NCBI GenBank assembly: GCA_963774155.1
Contig: CAVZDW010000008.1
Location: 1,054,001 to 1,118,000 of the forward strand
Reading direction: 5' to 3'
Length of the DNA stretch: 64,000 nucleotides
Source of the DNA: DASSUW01 sp963774155
Lineage (GTDB): Bacteria; Actinomycetota; Thermoleophilia; Solirubrobacterales; Solirubrobacteraceae
Every line of letters starts with the position of its first letter. Positions within the stretch are counted from its first letter, which is position 1. Position numbers and translations under genes: made by a program. Below the pieces are notes generated by a model that did not search any database, was not told the DNA's origin, and was given only the letters and a program-made list of their open reading frames with translations. This document shows positions 16,491 through 24,603 of this stretch, in pieces.

Positions 16491-17279
16491 GTGTACTTCG
16501 ACCTCGACACCTCGCTGCTCGACGCCGCGCAGGCAGCCTGCGTCGCGCTGCCTGCCGCCGGCGTTCCCGCCGCGCTGTCGCGGTTCGGCGGGCGCGGATG
16601 GGCGCTCCTGGCGCCGCTCTCGATCCTCGTGAGCGTCGGGCTCATCGTGTTCCTGGAGGCGGGCGCGGACGTGATCACCTGGATCGCGCTGCTGCTCGTC
16701 CCTCCCGGGTGCGCGCTGGCGCTCGGCTGGGCGGCGCACGGCGCGCGCCCGTGGCTCGCGCTGCTCGCGGTGCCGGCGCTGGCGGCGGCGATCGCGGACC
16801 CCGACGGGCCGCTGGGCCGCGTCGGCCGGCTCTTCCTGATCGTCGGCTCCGTCGTCACCGCCGGCCGTCTGCTGGCCGGCGCCGCCCCCCTGACCCTGCT
16901 CAAGATCGGCGTGGTCGCGATGGCGGGCATCGATTCGATCGCGATCTTCGGCGACCTGTTCGGCAGCCAGAACTCGCAGTTCAACGCGGCGGCCCCGGCC
17001 CCGGGCCTCCCGCGCCTCCAGGTGGCCGACATCGGCGACGTCTCGACCGACTACGGCGACTACTTCGTGGCCGGCCTCGTCGGCGCGATCCTCGCCGTCG
17101 ACCGCCGGCCCCAGGTCGCGGCGGCGATCGCGACGTTCGTGCTCGCCCAGGCGTGGAACCAGCTGTTCCTCGTGGTCGACTCCCTGCCCGGCACGGTCCC
17201 GCCCGCGCTCGTCATGCTCGCCTTCGAGGTTCGCAACGTCCGCCGCCGTCCGGTCGTTGTCGGCGAACTGCGGCATTGA
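16491..17279 (+). CDS. polytopic membrane protein, unknown function
   Basis: A 262-residue hydrophobic protein with about seven TM segments and one notable loop (residues 155-190) rich in Asn/Gln/Asp: DLFGSQNSQFNAAAP and ADIGDVSTDYGDYFVAG. I do not recognise a family. Start GTG 16491. The TGA stop is inside the REP-like repeat at 17264-17339. It is divergent from the HTTM cassette and may share its regulation. Confidence 0.65.
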   Translation: MYFDLDTSLLDAAQAACVALPAAGVPAALSRFGGRGWALLAPLSILVSVGLIVFLEAGADVITWIALLLVPPGCALALGWAAHGARPWLALLAVPALAAAIADPDGPLGRVGRLFLIVGSVVTAGRLLAGAAPLTLLKIGVVAMAGIDSIAIFGDLFGSQNSQFNAAAPAPGLPRLQVADIGDVSTDYGDYFVAGLVGAILAVDRRPQVAAAIATFVLAQAWNQLFLVVDSLPGTVPPALVMLAFEVRNVRRRPVVVGELRH

Positions 17280-17339
17280 GGGAGCGAGACGGAGCGCCGC
17301 GCGGTCGGCTCCCTCGCTCCCCTACCCAGCCGCAGTTCG
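17264..17339. repeat. REP-like palindromic element, copy 2
   Basis: CGAACTGCGGC (17264-17274) pairs perfectly with GCCGCAGTTCG (17329-17339); inside, GGGAGCGAG (17280-17288) pairs with CTCGCTCCC (17313-17321). The element contains the stop of the upstream membrane gene. A longer, interrupted relative is at 1265-1458. The shared GGCTCCCTCGCT..CCCTACCCAGCCG half is the best-conserved part. Confidence 0.65.
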
Positions 17340-17356
17340 TCCCGCGCTACCGGCGA

Positions 17357-17382
17357 GGAGGGGCGCGGCGCGGCGCCCCTCC
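17357..17382. terminator. hairpin terminator between convergent genes
   Basis: GGAGGGGCGC (17357-17366) and GCGCCCCTCC (17373-17382) form a perfect 10-bp stem with a 6-nt loop, 20 bp from the end of the M1 peptidase gene. Confidence 0.65.
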
Positions 17383-17402
17383 CCCACGGTTCACGTCCCC
17401 GG

Positions 17403-19529
17403 TCAGCCGACCCGGATGAGCCTCCCGTCCGGGCCCCGCATGGAGCGCAGGCCCGTCGCGGACCGCGACTGCACGCGGCTTGCCGCGGCGTCGAGCTCCG
17501 GCGGCCGCTCCGGCGTGAAGAGCCAGACCTCGAACAGGTCGTCGAGCTGCTGGCCCGAGATCCGCTCGGCGAGCGCGATGAACTGCGGCGTCGCGACGTT
17601 GCCGCCGCGGTTCTCCCGGATCCATTCGCGCAGGAGCCGGAAGAACGCCGCATCGCCGATCCTCGCCCGCAGCACGTGCAGGGTCATGGCGCCGCGGTAG
17701 TAGACCGGCTGCTCGAACAGGAGGTCCGGGCCCGGGTCGCCGATGGTGAGCGTCCAGAACGGGTCACCGGCCGGCCACACGACCTGGGAGTAGAAGTCGA
17801 ACAGCTCCTGGGCGGTGCCACGGCCCTCGCGCTCGCTCCACAGCCACTCGGCGTAGGTCGCGAAGCCCTCGTTGAGCCAGATGTGCTGCCAGCGGGAGAG
17901 GGCCAGGAAGTCGCCCACCCACTGGTGTGCGAGCTCATGGACGACGACGCTGTCCGCGGGCTCGCTGCGGACCTCGAAGAAGACCTTCGAGTAGGTCGGC
18001 CGCGTCTGGTTCTCGAGCGCGAAGCCGACGCCGTCGACGTCGTCGATGATCGAGCCCGACGAGGAGAACGGGTACGGGCCGAAGAGGCCGGCGAGGAAGC
18101 GGGTGATCTCCGGCTCCCGCGAGATGCCCTCCTGGGCCTTCTCGCCGAGCGTCGGCGGCGTGTTGGCCGAGGTACCGGCGATCCAGTCGTTCGGGTTCGG
18201 CGGGCTGCCTGCCGGCGGGCCTGAGACGGTCCAGCCGTCGAACGTGTTGCCGTCGTTCTCGAACGACGTCGTCCCCTGCCCGCCGGGGCCGGTGATGTCG
18301 TCGACCTCGACGCCCGCGTACTGGAACAGGTCGTCGCTGGCGTGCGTCAGCGAGAGCTCGATCTGGGACCCGCTGAAGGCGGACAGGTCGACCGTCCACC
18401 GCTCGTAGCCGTCACTCTTGCCGGTGGCCGTCCAGAAGACCCCCGACGAACCGGACGGCGTGCACGACAGGTCGTCCTCGAGGGTCAGGTAGTGCTCGAG
18501 GAACGGGTAGAGCTGCAGGATCCCGACGCACGCCGCCCCGGGCTCCTGCGTGTTGTGGCCGTTGAGGTCCCGCAGCGTCGTCCAGTTGTCCTGCCCGACG
18601 GTGTGGGCCTCGACGAAGAAGTGATCCCAGTCCGGCTCGGTCTCGCGCGTGACCCAGAAGGACAGCCGGCCGCCGCTCGCCGGCACATTGATGGTGCGCG
18701 TGAGCCGCTTGTACGACGGCTCGCTGATCTGCGAGATCGCGAACCGCGATCCGGTCCGCGGCGCCGGCGGGACCAGCAGGTCGGGGTCCATCGCGTCCCA
18801 GTAGCGGATGCCGTCGGCCTTGTAGGCGTCGACCTTGAACTCGCCGATCGTGGCCGTGGTCAGGTAGGACGCCATCGGCTCGCGCGCCTCCCACTTCCAG
18901 GTCGACCAGCGCCCGAACTTGTGGACGCCCTCGAGCGTGCCGTTGGCGATCGCCTCCAGCCCGCGCGGGACCGTGATCGAGAACGAGTACGAGGCCTTGT
19001 CGAGCGGATGGTCGTTGACCGGGTACCACGTCGCGGCCACGTCCGGCTGGCCTGCGACGTAGGTGCCGTCATCGGTGTGTATGAAGCCGGACAAACCGAT
19101 CTCGGCGTCCCCGATCGTCTCCGGCACGCCGTCGTAGGCGACGACCACGTCGAAGTCCTCACCGCGCCGGATGCCCTTGCGCGGGGTGATCGTCAGCTCG
19201 CCCTCGTCCCGGCTCCAGCGCGCAAGCCGGCCGTCGACGAAGATCGCCCGCACGGTGAGCCCGACGAGGTCGAGGTTGAAGCTCGACAGGTTCTGCTTGG
19301 CCGTGACGTCGAGCTTCGCGAGCCCGCGCAGCACGTCGCTCGGCGGGTCGTAGGCCACGGTCAGGTCGTAGTGCTCGACGTCGTAGCCCCCGTTGCCGGC
19401 GAGCGGGAAGTACGGATCGCCGATGCCGGCAGCGCCCGGCTGGAACGTGATCCCGGACGCTTGCGCGGCGGTCGGCGCCAACCCCACCACCAGCCACGCG
19501 GCGACCACGAACAGAATCCTCCGCATCAT
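17403..19529 (-). CDS. secreted M1-like zinc metallopeptidase with inserted domain
   Basis: A 708-residue protein with a signal peptide (MMRRILFVVAAWLVVGLAP..AQA) and the M1 beta-saddle N-domain. The gluzincin site is HELAHQWVGDF with WLNEGFATYAEW (HExxH-x18-E) near residue 530. Between the N-domain and the catalytic core (about 280-450) is an extra beta-rich domain with FWVTRETEPDWDHFFVEAH and FSGSQIELSLTHASDD, similar to domains in immune-inhibitor-A-type secreted proteases. The exopeptidase GAMEN motif is replaced by GFALENQ, so substrate choice may differ. The start is supported by GGAGGG. Confidence 0.85.
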   Translation of the reverse strand: MMRRILFVVAAWLVVGLAPTAAQASGITFQPGAAGIGDPYFPLAGNGGYDVEHYDLTVAYDPPSDVLRGLAKLDVTAKQNLSSFNLDLVGLTVRAIFVDGRLARWSRDEGELTITPRKGIRRGEDFDVVVAYDGVPETIGDAEIGLSGFIHTDDGTYVAGQPDVAATWYPVNDHPLDKASYSFSITVPRGLEAIANGTLEGVHKFGRWSTWKWEAREPMASYLTTATIGEFKVDAYKADGIRYWDAMDPDLLVPPAPRTGSRFAISQISEPSYKRLTRTINVPASGGRLSFWVTRETEPDWDHFFVEAHTVGQDNWTTLRDLNGHNTQEPGAACVGILQLYPFLEHYLTLEDDLSCTPSGSSGVFWTATGKSDGYERWTVDLSAFSGSQIELSLTHASDDLFQYAGVEVDDITGPGGQGTTSFENDGNTFDGWTVSGPPAGSPPNPNDWIAGTSANTPPTLGEKAQEGISREPEITRFLAGLFGPYPFSSSGSIIDDVDGVGFALENQTRPTYSKVFFEVRSEPADSVVVHELAHQWVGDFLALSRWQHIWLNEGFATYAEWLWSEREGRGTAQELFDFYSQVVWPAGDPFWTLTIGDPGPDLLFEQPVYYRGAMTLHVLRARIGDAAFFRLLREWIRENRGGNVATPQFIALAERISGQQLDDLFEVWLFTPERPPELDAAASRVQSRSATGLRSMRGPDGRLIRVG

Positions 19530-19645
19530 GCAGACCCTCCCCGCTCGGCGTTTCGCCGACGGTAGCGGCGCCCCGGACTTCCGGTCAAATTTGGCGGCGT
19601 GGATTCGGTCACAAACCCACCAGCTCATTCGATAGCCGTGAGTAG

Positions 19646-20179
19646 ATGGACGAGACGGACGACGCCCTGCTGACCTCCGGCGACCTGGAGGACTTCGGCC
19701 GCTTCTACGACCGCCACGCCCGGGCGCTCGCCGGCTTCTTCCAGCGCCGGACGGGCAATCCCGAGGTGGCCGCCGATCTGACCGCCGAGACGTTCGCGGC
19801 GGCGCTGGTTGCGCGTTCGCGCTACCGGCCACAGGAGGCGGGGGCGGGAGCGTGGCTGTTCGCGATCGCCCACCGCAGGCTCACGGACTACCGCCGCCGC
19901 GGGCGAGCCGAGGACCGGATGCGCGCGCGACTCGGGATGGAACCGGTCCCGCTCGGCGCCGAGGACATCGAGATGATCCGCTGGCTCGGCGAGGAGGTGG
20001 CGACCCAGATGGTCGACGACCTCCCGGAGGACCAGCGCGACGCGATCCGCGCGCACGTCCTGGAGGACCAGGGCTACGCGGAGATCGCCAGCAGCCGGCA
20101 GGTCAGCGAGGCGACGGTGCGCAAGCGCGTCAGCCGTGGTCTCCGGGTTCTACGCGATCGAGCTGGAGGAAGCGGATGA
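19646..20179 (+). CDS. ECF RNA polymerase sigma factor
   Basis: A 177-residue two-domain sigma: region 2 (EDFGRFYDRHARALAGFF, ADLTAETFAAALVAR) and region 4 (LPEDQRDAIRAHVLEDQGYAEIA ... VRKRVSRGLRVLR). Its TGA stop overlaps the ATG of the downstream membrane protein, which is the position of an anti-sigma factor. The target promoter is unknown. Confidence 0.9.
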   Translation: MDETDDALLTSGDLEDFGRFYDRHARALAGFFQRRTGNPEVAADLTAETFAAALVARSRYRPQEAGAGAWLFAIAHRRLTDYRRRGRAEDRMRARLGMEPVPLGAEDIEMIRWLGEEVATQMVDDLPEDQRDAIRAHVLEDQGYAEIASSRQVSEATVRKRVSRGLRVLRDRAGGSG

Positions 20180-21129
20180 GCAGCGACTACTTCTCGCGGC
20201 TGCGCGCCGAGCTGCTGCGCGCGGGCGCGGCCGAGCAGGCCCCCCGGCGCCGGGCGCGTGCCGTGCGCCACCTGCGGCCGCTCGCGGCGGCGATGGCCGT
20301 CGCAGTGGTCGTGGCCACGGTCGTGCTGACCCTGCCGGGCGAGCGCCAGGATGAGATCACGGCCCAGGGCTCCGGCGACGCGGCCACGCTCACCTATCGC
20401 GTGCAGAGCGGCGACGCGACCGAGGCGGCGCAGGTCCTGCGCGCGCGCCTGAACGCCGCAGGCATCACGGCCGAAGTGACCGCCGGCGACCGCACGCTGA
20501 CGATCGCCGCTCCCGACGCCGCACGCGCCGACGTGACCGTGCTCACCGCTCCCGGCCGCCTCGCGATCTTCGACTGGGAGCGCTCCGTGCTCGGCCCCGA
20601 CGGCCGGCCGGCGCCGACCGACCCGGCGGTCACGGGCGGCGCCGACGCCGGCCAGGCGGCCGCGCTGTCCGAGGCCGACGCGCGCTCGCGTGCCGGCAAG
20701 CGCCCTGGCTCGCGCGCCGTCCAGGCTGACCGCGGGTGGTTCGCGCTCGGAGGCGACCCCGCGCTCACCAACGCGGACATTGCGAGCCCGCGGGTCGACG
20801 ACGACCCTGCAGGCGGCCCGATCGTCGCGTTCGACCTCACGCCGCCCGGGCAACAGGCGTTCACGACGCTCACACGCGAGCTCGCGCGGCGCGGCGCCGA
20901 CCAGGCCGGATCGGGCGACCCGCTCCAGACCTCCCAGCATCTGGCGCTCGTGCTCGACGACCGGATCGTCGCCACCCCGTACATCAACTGGCGGGAGGCG
21001 CCCGACGGGATCGACGGCGCGGACGGCGCCCACATGTCGGGCCTCCGGACGCGGGAGCAGGCGCGGCTGACGGCCGCGCTCCTGAGCGCCGGCCCGCTCA
21101 CCGGCACGCTCCAGCTCGTCGGAGGCTGA
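20176..21129 (+). CDS. single-pass membrane protein with SecD-like domain, putative anti-sigma partner
   Basis: A 317-residue protein: cytoplasmic N-terminus of about 40 basic residues (FSRLRAELLRAGAAEQAPRR), one TM helix (about 40-60), then an extracytoplasmic region resembling the SecD P1 head. Features include a repeated LRARLNAAGITAEV unit, FDLTPPGQQAFTTLTRELA and LVLDDRIVATPYINW. Coupling (ATGA overlap) to an ECF sigma gene implies a regulatory partner. No zinc-binding anti-sigma motif is visible, so the mode of sigma binding is not evident. Confidence 0.75.
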   Translation: MSSDYFSRLRAELLRAGAAEQAPRRRARAVRHLRPLAAAMAVAVVVATVVLTLPGERQDEITAQGSGDAATLTYRVQSGDATEAAQVLRARLNAAGITAEVTAGDRTLTIAAPDAARADVTVLTAPGRLAIFDWERSVLGPDGRPAPTDPAVTGGADAGQAAALSEADARSRAGKRPGSRAVQADRGWFALGGDPALTNADIASPRVDDDPAGGPIVAFDLTPPGQQAFTTLTRELARRGADQAGSGDPLQTSQHLALVLDDRIVATPYINWREAPDGIDGADGAHMSGLRTREQARLTAALLSAGPLTGTLQLVGG

Positions 21130-21215
21130 GCCCCGCGGCGGCGTGACAAATGTCATGCCGAAGTCCGGACGCGCCACACTTGGAGGCGCCGCCGGCCGGA
21201 CCTAGCGTCTCCGGC

Positions 21216-22328
21216 ATGACCCAAGTGCACTCCGAATCGACACCCAACTGGGCCCGCGTCCTGCGCTGGGCGGGCCCGATCTTCGGCGTCGTCTGGCTCT
21301 GGCCGCTCGTCGTCGCGTTCGCCGTCTCGGACCCCTCGGGATGGGAGATCGGCCTCGTCGCCGGCGGCCTGACCGTCTTCATCTCCCTCTTCCTGATCGC
21401 CGTGATGACCGAGCGCCCGCTGCTGCCGCTCGTCATCGCGATGCTCGCCATCGCCGTGCTGTTGACGCTTGCCGTCGATGACGCCTTCGGCTGGCTCTTC
21501 GCGTGGGCGGGATCGGCGGCAACCGTCCGGCTCGGCGACACCCGCGAGGGCGCCAAGGCCTGGGCGGCGATCACCGCGATCGCCGCCGCGGCGATCGCCA
21601 TCGCGGCGCCGGACGCGGCGCTCTTCTGGGGCGTCACCGCCGCCGTCGCGGGCACCAGCGCGCTGTGGCTCCTGGTCGGCGGCCTCATGCGGTCGAACCA
21701 GGCCCTGCGCGAGGCGCGCGCCGAGCTCGCCGAGATGGCGGTCGCGGAGGAGCGGCTGCGCTTCGCCCGTGACCTGCACGACCTCCTCGGGCACGACCTC
21801 TCGCTCATCGCGCTCAAGGCCGAGCTGGCGCGCAAGCTGCTCCCCGGCGGCGCTGACTCGGCGGCGGGCGAGATCGAGGAGATCCGCGATCTCACCCGCA
21901 CGGCGCTCCGGCAGGTGCGCGAGGCGGTCGACGGCTACCGGCGGCCGACGCTGCCCAGCGAGCTCGCCGGGGCCAAGGTCGCGCTCGAGGCGGCGGGCAT
22001 CGAGCTGCGCGTCGACGGAGCCGACGGCGCGCTCGACCCCGACGTCGAGTCGGTCCTGGCCTGGGCGGTGCGCGAGGGCGCGACCAATGCCATCCGCCAC
22101 AGCGGCGCCCGGCACGCCGCGATCACCGTCCGCGCGGGCGCCGACACGACCGAGCTCGAGATCGCCGACGACGGCAACGGCGCGCCGCCGCACGACGGCG
22201 CCGGCCACGGGCTGACCGGCCTGCGCGAGCGCGCGCAGTCGCTGGGCGGCACGGTCGAGGCCGGCGCCGGCCCGGCCGGCGGGTTCCGCGTGACCGTGCG
22301 CGTGCCGCGGAGCGGAGCGGCCGCGTGA
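21216..22328 (+). CDS. DesK-type sensor histidine kinase
   Basis: A 370-residue kinase: about six N-terminal TM helices without a separate sensor domain. A HisKA_3 dimerisation box follows, with the phospho-accepting His near residue 187 (RFARDLHDLLGHDLSLIALK). The HATPase has N-box REGATNAIRHS, ADDGNGAP and GHGLTGLRERAQ. Such TM-only kinases often sense membrane state. The stop overlaps the GTG of the response regulator (GTGA). ATG 21216 is chosen because the upstream in-frame extension is non-conserved. Confidence 0.9.
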   Translation: MTQVHSESTPNWARVLRWAGPIFGVVWLWPLVVAFAVSDPSGWEIGLVAGGLTVFISLFLIAVMTERPLLPLVIAMLAIAVLLTLAVDDAFGWLFAWAGSAATVRLGDTREGAKAWAAITAIAAAAIAIAAPDAALFWGVTAAVAGTSALWLLVGGLMRSNQALREARAELAEMAVAEERLRFARDLHDLLGHDLSLIALKAELARKLLPGGADSAAGEIEEIRDLTRTALRQVREAVDGYRRPTLPSELAGAKVALEAAGIELRVDGADGALDPDVESVLAWAVREGATNAIRHSGARHAAITVRAGADTTELEIADDGNGAPPHDGAGHGLTGLRERAQSLGGTVEAGAGPAGGFRVTVRVPRSGAAA

Positions 22329-22930
22329 TCGGCGTCCTGCTCGCGGAGGACCAGGCGATGGTGCGCGGCGCGCTCGCCCGCCTGCTCGGCCTCGAGGAGG
22401 ACATCGAGGTCGTGGCCGAGGTGGGGCGCGGCGACGAGGTGCTCGACGCCGCGCGCCGCGCCGCGCCCGACGTCGCGCTGCTCGACATCGGGCTGCCCGG
22501 CCTCGACGGGCTCGAGGTCGCCGAGCTGCTGCGCGAGCAGCTCCCGGAGATCCGGGTGCTCATGCTCACCACGTTCAACCGGCCCGGCTACCTCAGGCGC
22601 GCGATGGAGGCGGGCGCGGCGGGCTTCCTGCTCAAGGACTCGCCGGCGGACGACCTCGCCCGGGCCATCCGCTCGGCCGCCGCCGGGCAGCGCGTCGTCG
22701 ACCCGGGGCTCGCCGCCGCCGCGCTGAGCCTGGGCGAGAACCCGCTCACCGCGCGCGAGCAGGAGGTGCTCGAGCGCGCCCGCAGTCACGGCACGGTCGC
22801 CGAGCTCGCCGCGGCCCTGCACCTCTCGCCCGGCACCACCCGCAATCACCTCTCGGCGATCATGCAGAAGCTCGACGCGCACAGCCGCATCGAGGCGATC
22901 CGCGTGGCCGAGGAACGCGGCTGGCTCTAG
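22325..22930 (+). CDS. DesR-type NarL-family response regulator
   Basis: A 201-residue regulator: receiver with the acidic pair AEDQAM, phospho-Asp in LLDIGLPGLDG, Thr in LMLTTF and Lys in FLLKDS. The C-terminal LuxR-type HTH reads LTAREQEVLERAR ... LHLSPGTTRNHLSAIMQKL. It is coupled to the kinase gene and is its cognate partner. Its TAG stop shares a CTAG with the convergent AraC gene. Confidence 0.92.
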   Translation: MIGVLLAEDQAMVRGALARLLGLEEDIEVVAEVGRGDEVLDAARRAAPDVALLDIGLPGLDGLEVAELLREQLPEIRVLMLTTFNRPGYLRRAMEAGAAGFLLKDSPADDLARAIRSAAAGQRVVDPGLAAAALSLGENPLTAREQEVLERARSHGTVAELAAALHLSPGTTRNHLSAIMQKLDAHSRIEAIRVAEERGWL

Positions 22931-23907
22931 GGCGCGGCGGCGATCAGCGCTCCGTCCTGCTCGCCGGCGCTTCGCCTGATCGCGCCCGGCGAGACGCCGA
23001 TGACGCGCTTGAAGGCGCGGCTGAACGCCGCCTCGGACCGGTAGCCGAGCCGGTCGGCGAGCTGCCCGACCGTGGCGCCCTCCTTCAGCGCAGCTACCGC
23101 GACGTGCATGCGCCAGCGTGCGACGTAGCTCATCGCCGGCTCGCCGACGAGCGCGGTGAAGCGGGCGGCGAACGCCGAGCGCGACATCGCCAGCTCGCGG
23201 GCCAGGGAGGCGACGGTCCAGTTCCGGGCGGGGTCGCGATGGATGCTCGAGATGGCGCGGCCGATCTGGGGGTCCTGGAGCGCTCCCAGCCAGCCCTTCT
23301 GCGCGGCCGGATCGCTCTCCATCCAAGCCCGGATCGCCTGGATCACGAGGATGTCCCCGAGGCGCGTGATCACGGCCTCGCCGCCGGGCCGGAGCTCGCC
23401 GGCCTCGGAGGCCATCAGCCGCAACACGCTCTGCATCCAGTCCAGCCGGTGCGAGCTGGACGCCTCTATGTGGATCGTCGGCGGCAGGATCTCGATGAGG
23501 TTGCCGGCGGCCGGGTGCTCGAAGCGCACGGCCCCGCAGATGAGGCCGGTGGGCGCGCCGCCCTCGCCGTGGCGGAGGATCTCGTAGCGATCGCTGACGA
23601 CCTCGCGCTCGAGGTCGAGAATCCCAGGCGCGGGAGCACCCGGTTCGCTGCGCAGGACATGACCCGTTCCGTGCGGCACGAGCGCGAGGTCGCCGAACTG
23701 GAGCCAGCCGTGCTCGTCCTCCCCGGTCTCGAGCCAGAGCCGGCCCGAGGTGACCACGTGGAACCAGAGGTACCCCGGCATCGGCGGCAGCGTGAGTCCC
23801 CAGGGCGCCGTGAGCTCGGAGCGGCAGTAGTACGCGCCGTTCATCCGCAGGAAGTGGAGTGCCTCGCCGAGGGGATCCGACGGCGGGAAGGGGTCCGGCG
23901 CGTTCAT
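22927..23907 (-). CDS. AraC-family regulator with cupin sensor domain
   Basis: A 326-residue regulator: N-terminal cupin-like ligand domain (AraC_binding_2 style; WFHVVTSGRLWLETGE, VPHGTGHVL) and a C-terminal two-HTH AraC domain (WTVASLARELAMSRSAFAARF ... MHVAVAAL, GYRSEAAFSRAFKRVIGVSPG). It is divergent from the cupin-NmrA-DUF1772 operon at 24040, which it probably controls through the dyads at 23916-23981. The class usually responds to small aromatic or oxidised metabolites. Confidence 0.9.
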   Translation of the reverse strand: MNAPDPFPPSDPLGEALHFLRMNGAYYCRSELTAPWGLTLPPMPGYLWFHVVTSGRLWLETGEDEHGWLQFGDLALVPHGTGHVLRSEPGAPAPGILDLEREVVSDRYEILRHGEGGAPTGLICGAVRFEHPAAGNLIEILPPTIHIEASSSHRLDWMQSVLRLMASEAGELRPGGEAVITRLGDILVIQAIRAWMESDPAAQKGWLGALQDPQIGRAISSIHRDPARNWTVASLARELAMSRSAFAARFTALVGEPAMSYVARWRMHVAVAALKEGATVGQLADRLGYRSEAAFSRAFKRVIGVSPGAIRRSAGEQDGALIAAAP

Positions 23908-23915
23908 GAGGTCAA

Positions 23916-23981
23916 GTATGCCTGATGCGTCCAGTCGGTTGGACGATCGAGCATACATCTCCGCGTATCGGTCATAGACCG
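23916..23981. promoter_or_regulatory. candidate AraC operator dyads
   Basis: GTATGC (23916-23921) and GCATAC (23951-23956) flank CGTCCA (23928-23933) and TGGACG (23940-23945), a nested palindrome of about 41 bp. A second dyad, CGGTC-ATA-GACCG, lies at 23969-23981. Both are in the 132-bp divergent region between the regulator and its probable target operon. Confidence 0.4.
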
Positions 23982-24039
23982 TCCTGCATGCACGCGAAAG
24001 ACTGGACGTGTTGCATTCAACGACCAGATCGGAACGACC

Positions 24040-24603
24040 ATGGCGTACGCAGGACAGACACTCGAGAATCCGGCCAGCGGCGAGCGGATCACGTTCCGCC
24101 GGACATCGGCGGACACGGCCGGCGAGCTGCTGGCGATCGACCTCGAGCTGCCCGCGAATCGACGGGTCCCGGGTGGCCAGCACATCCACCCGAACCAGGA
24201 AGAGCGCTTCGAGGTCGTCGAGGGCACGATGCGCTTCAAGATGGGACGCAAGCGGGTCGTCGCGGGGCCCGGCGACGTGGTCGTCGTCCCCGCCGGCCAG
24301 AAGCACGACTTCGCGAACGTCGGCGACGGTGACGCGCTCGTCCGCGTCGAGGTCCGCCCGGCGCTGAAGATGGAGCAGCTCTTCGAGACCGCCGTCGGCC
24401 TCGCCGAGCAGGGCCGCACGATGCTGGGCGGCATCCCGAGGCCCCTCGACCTCGCCCTGTTCACCGCAGAGTTCGACGACGAGGTGCAGGGAGCGTTCCC
24501 GCCCCGCTGGCTGCAGCGCATCGTCCTCGCACCGCTCGCCTGGCTGGCGAGGCGCCGCGATCAACCGCGATCGGCGCCGCACCCGCTGGAGGTCGGGGCA
24601 TGA
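24040..24603 (+). CDS. cupin-domain protein
   Basis: A 187-residue protein with a cupin barrel (about 1-110) containing the metal-binding motif GGQHIHPNQEERFEVVEGTM (two His, then Glu) and the second motif PGDVVVVPAGQKHDF. The C-terminal part is a helical extension with a basic end. Such cupins bind metal and may act as dioxygenases or isomerases. First gene of the AraC-linked operon; it overlaps the NmrA gene by ATGA. Confidence 0.85.
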   Translation: MAYAGQTLENPASGERITFRRTSADTAGELLAIDLELPANRRVPGGQHIHPNQEERFEVVEGTMRFKMGRKRVVAGPGDVVVVPAGQKHDFANVGDGDALVRVEVRPALKMEQLFETAVGLAEQGRTMLGGIPRPLDLALFTAEFDDEVQGAFPPRWLQRIVLAPLAWLARRRDQPRSAPHPLEVGA

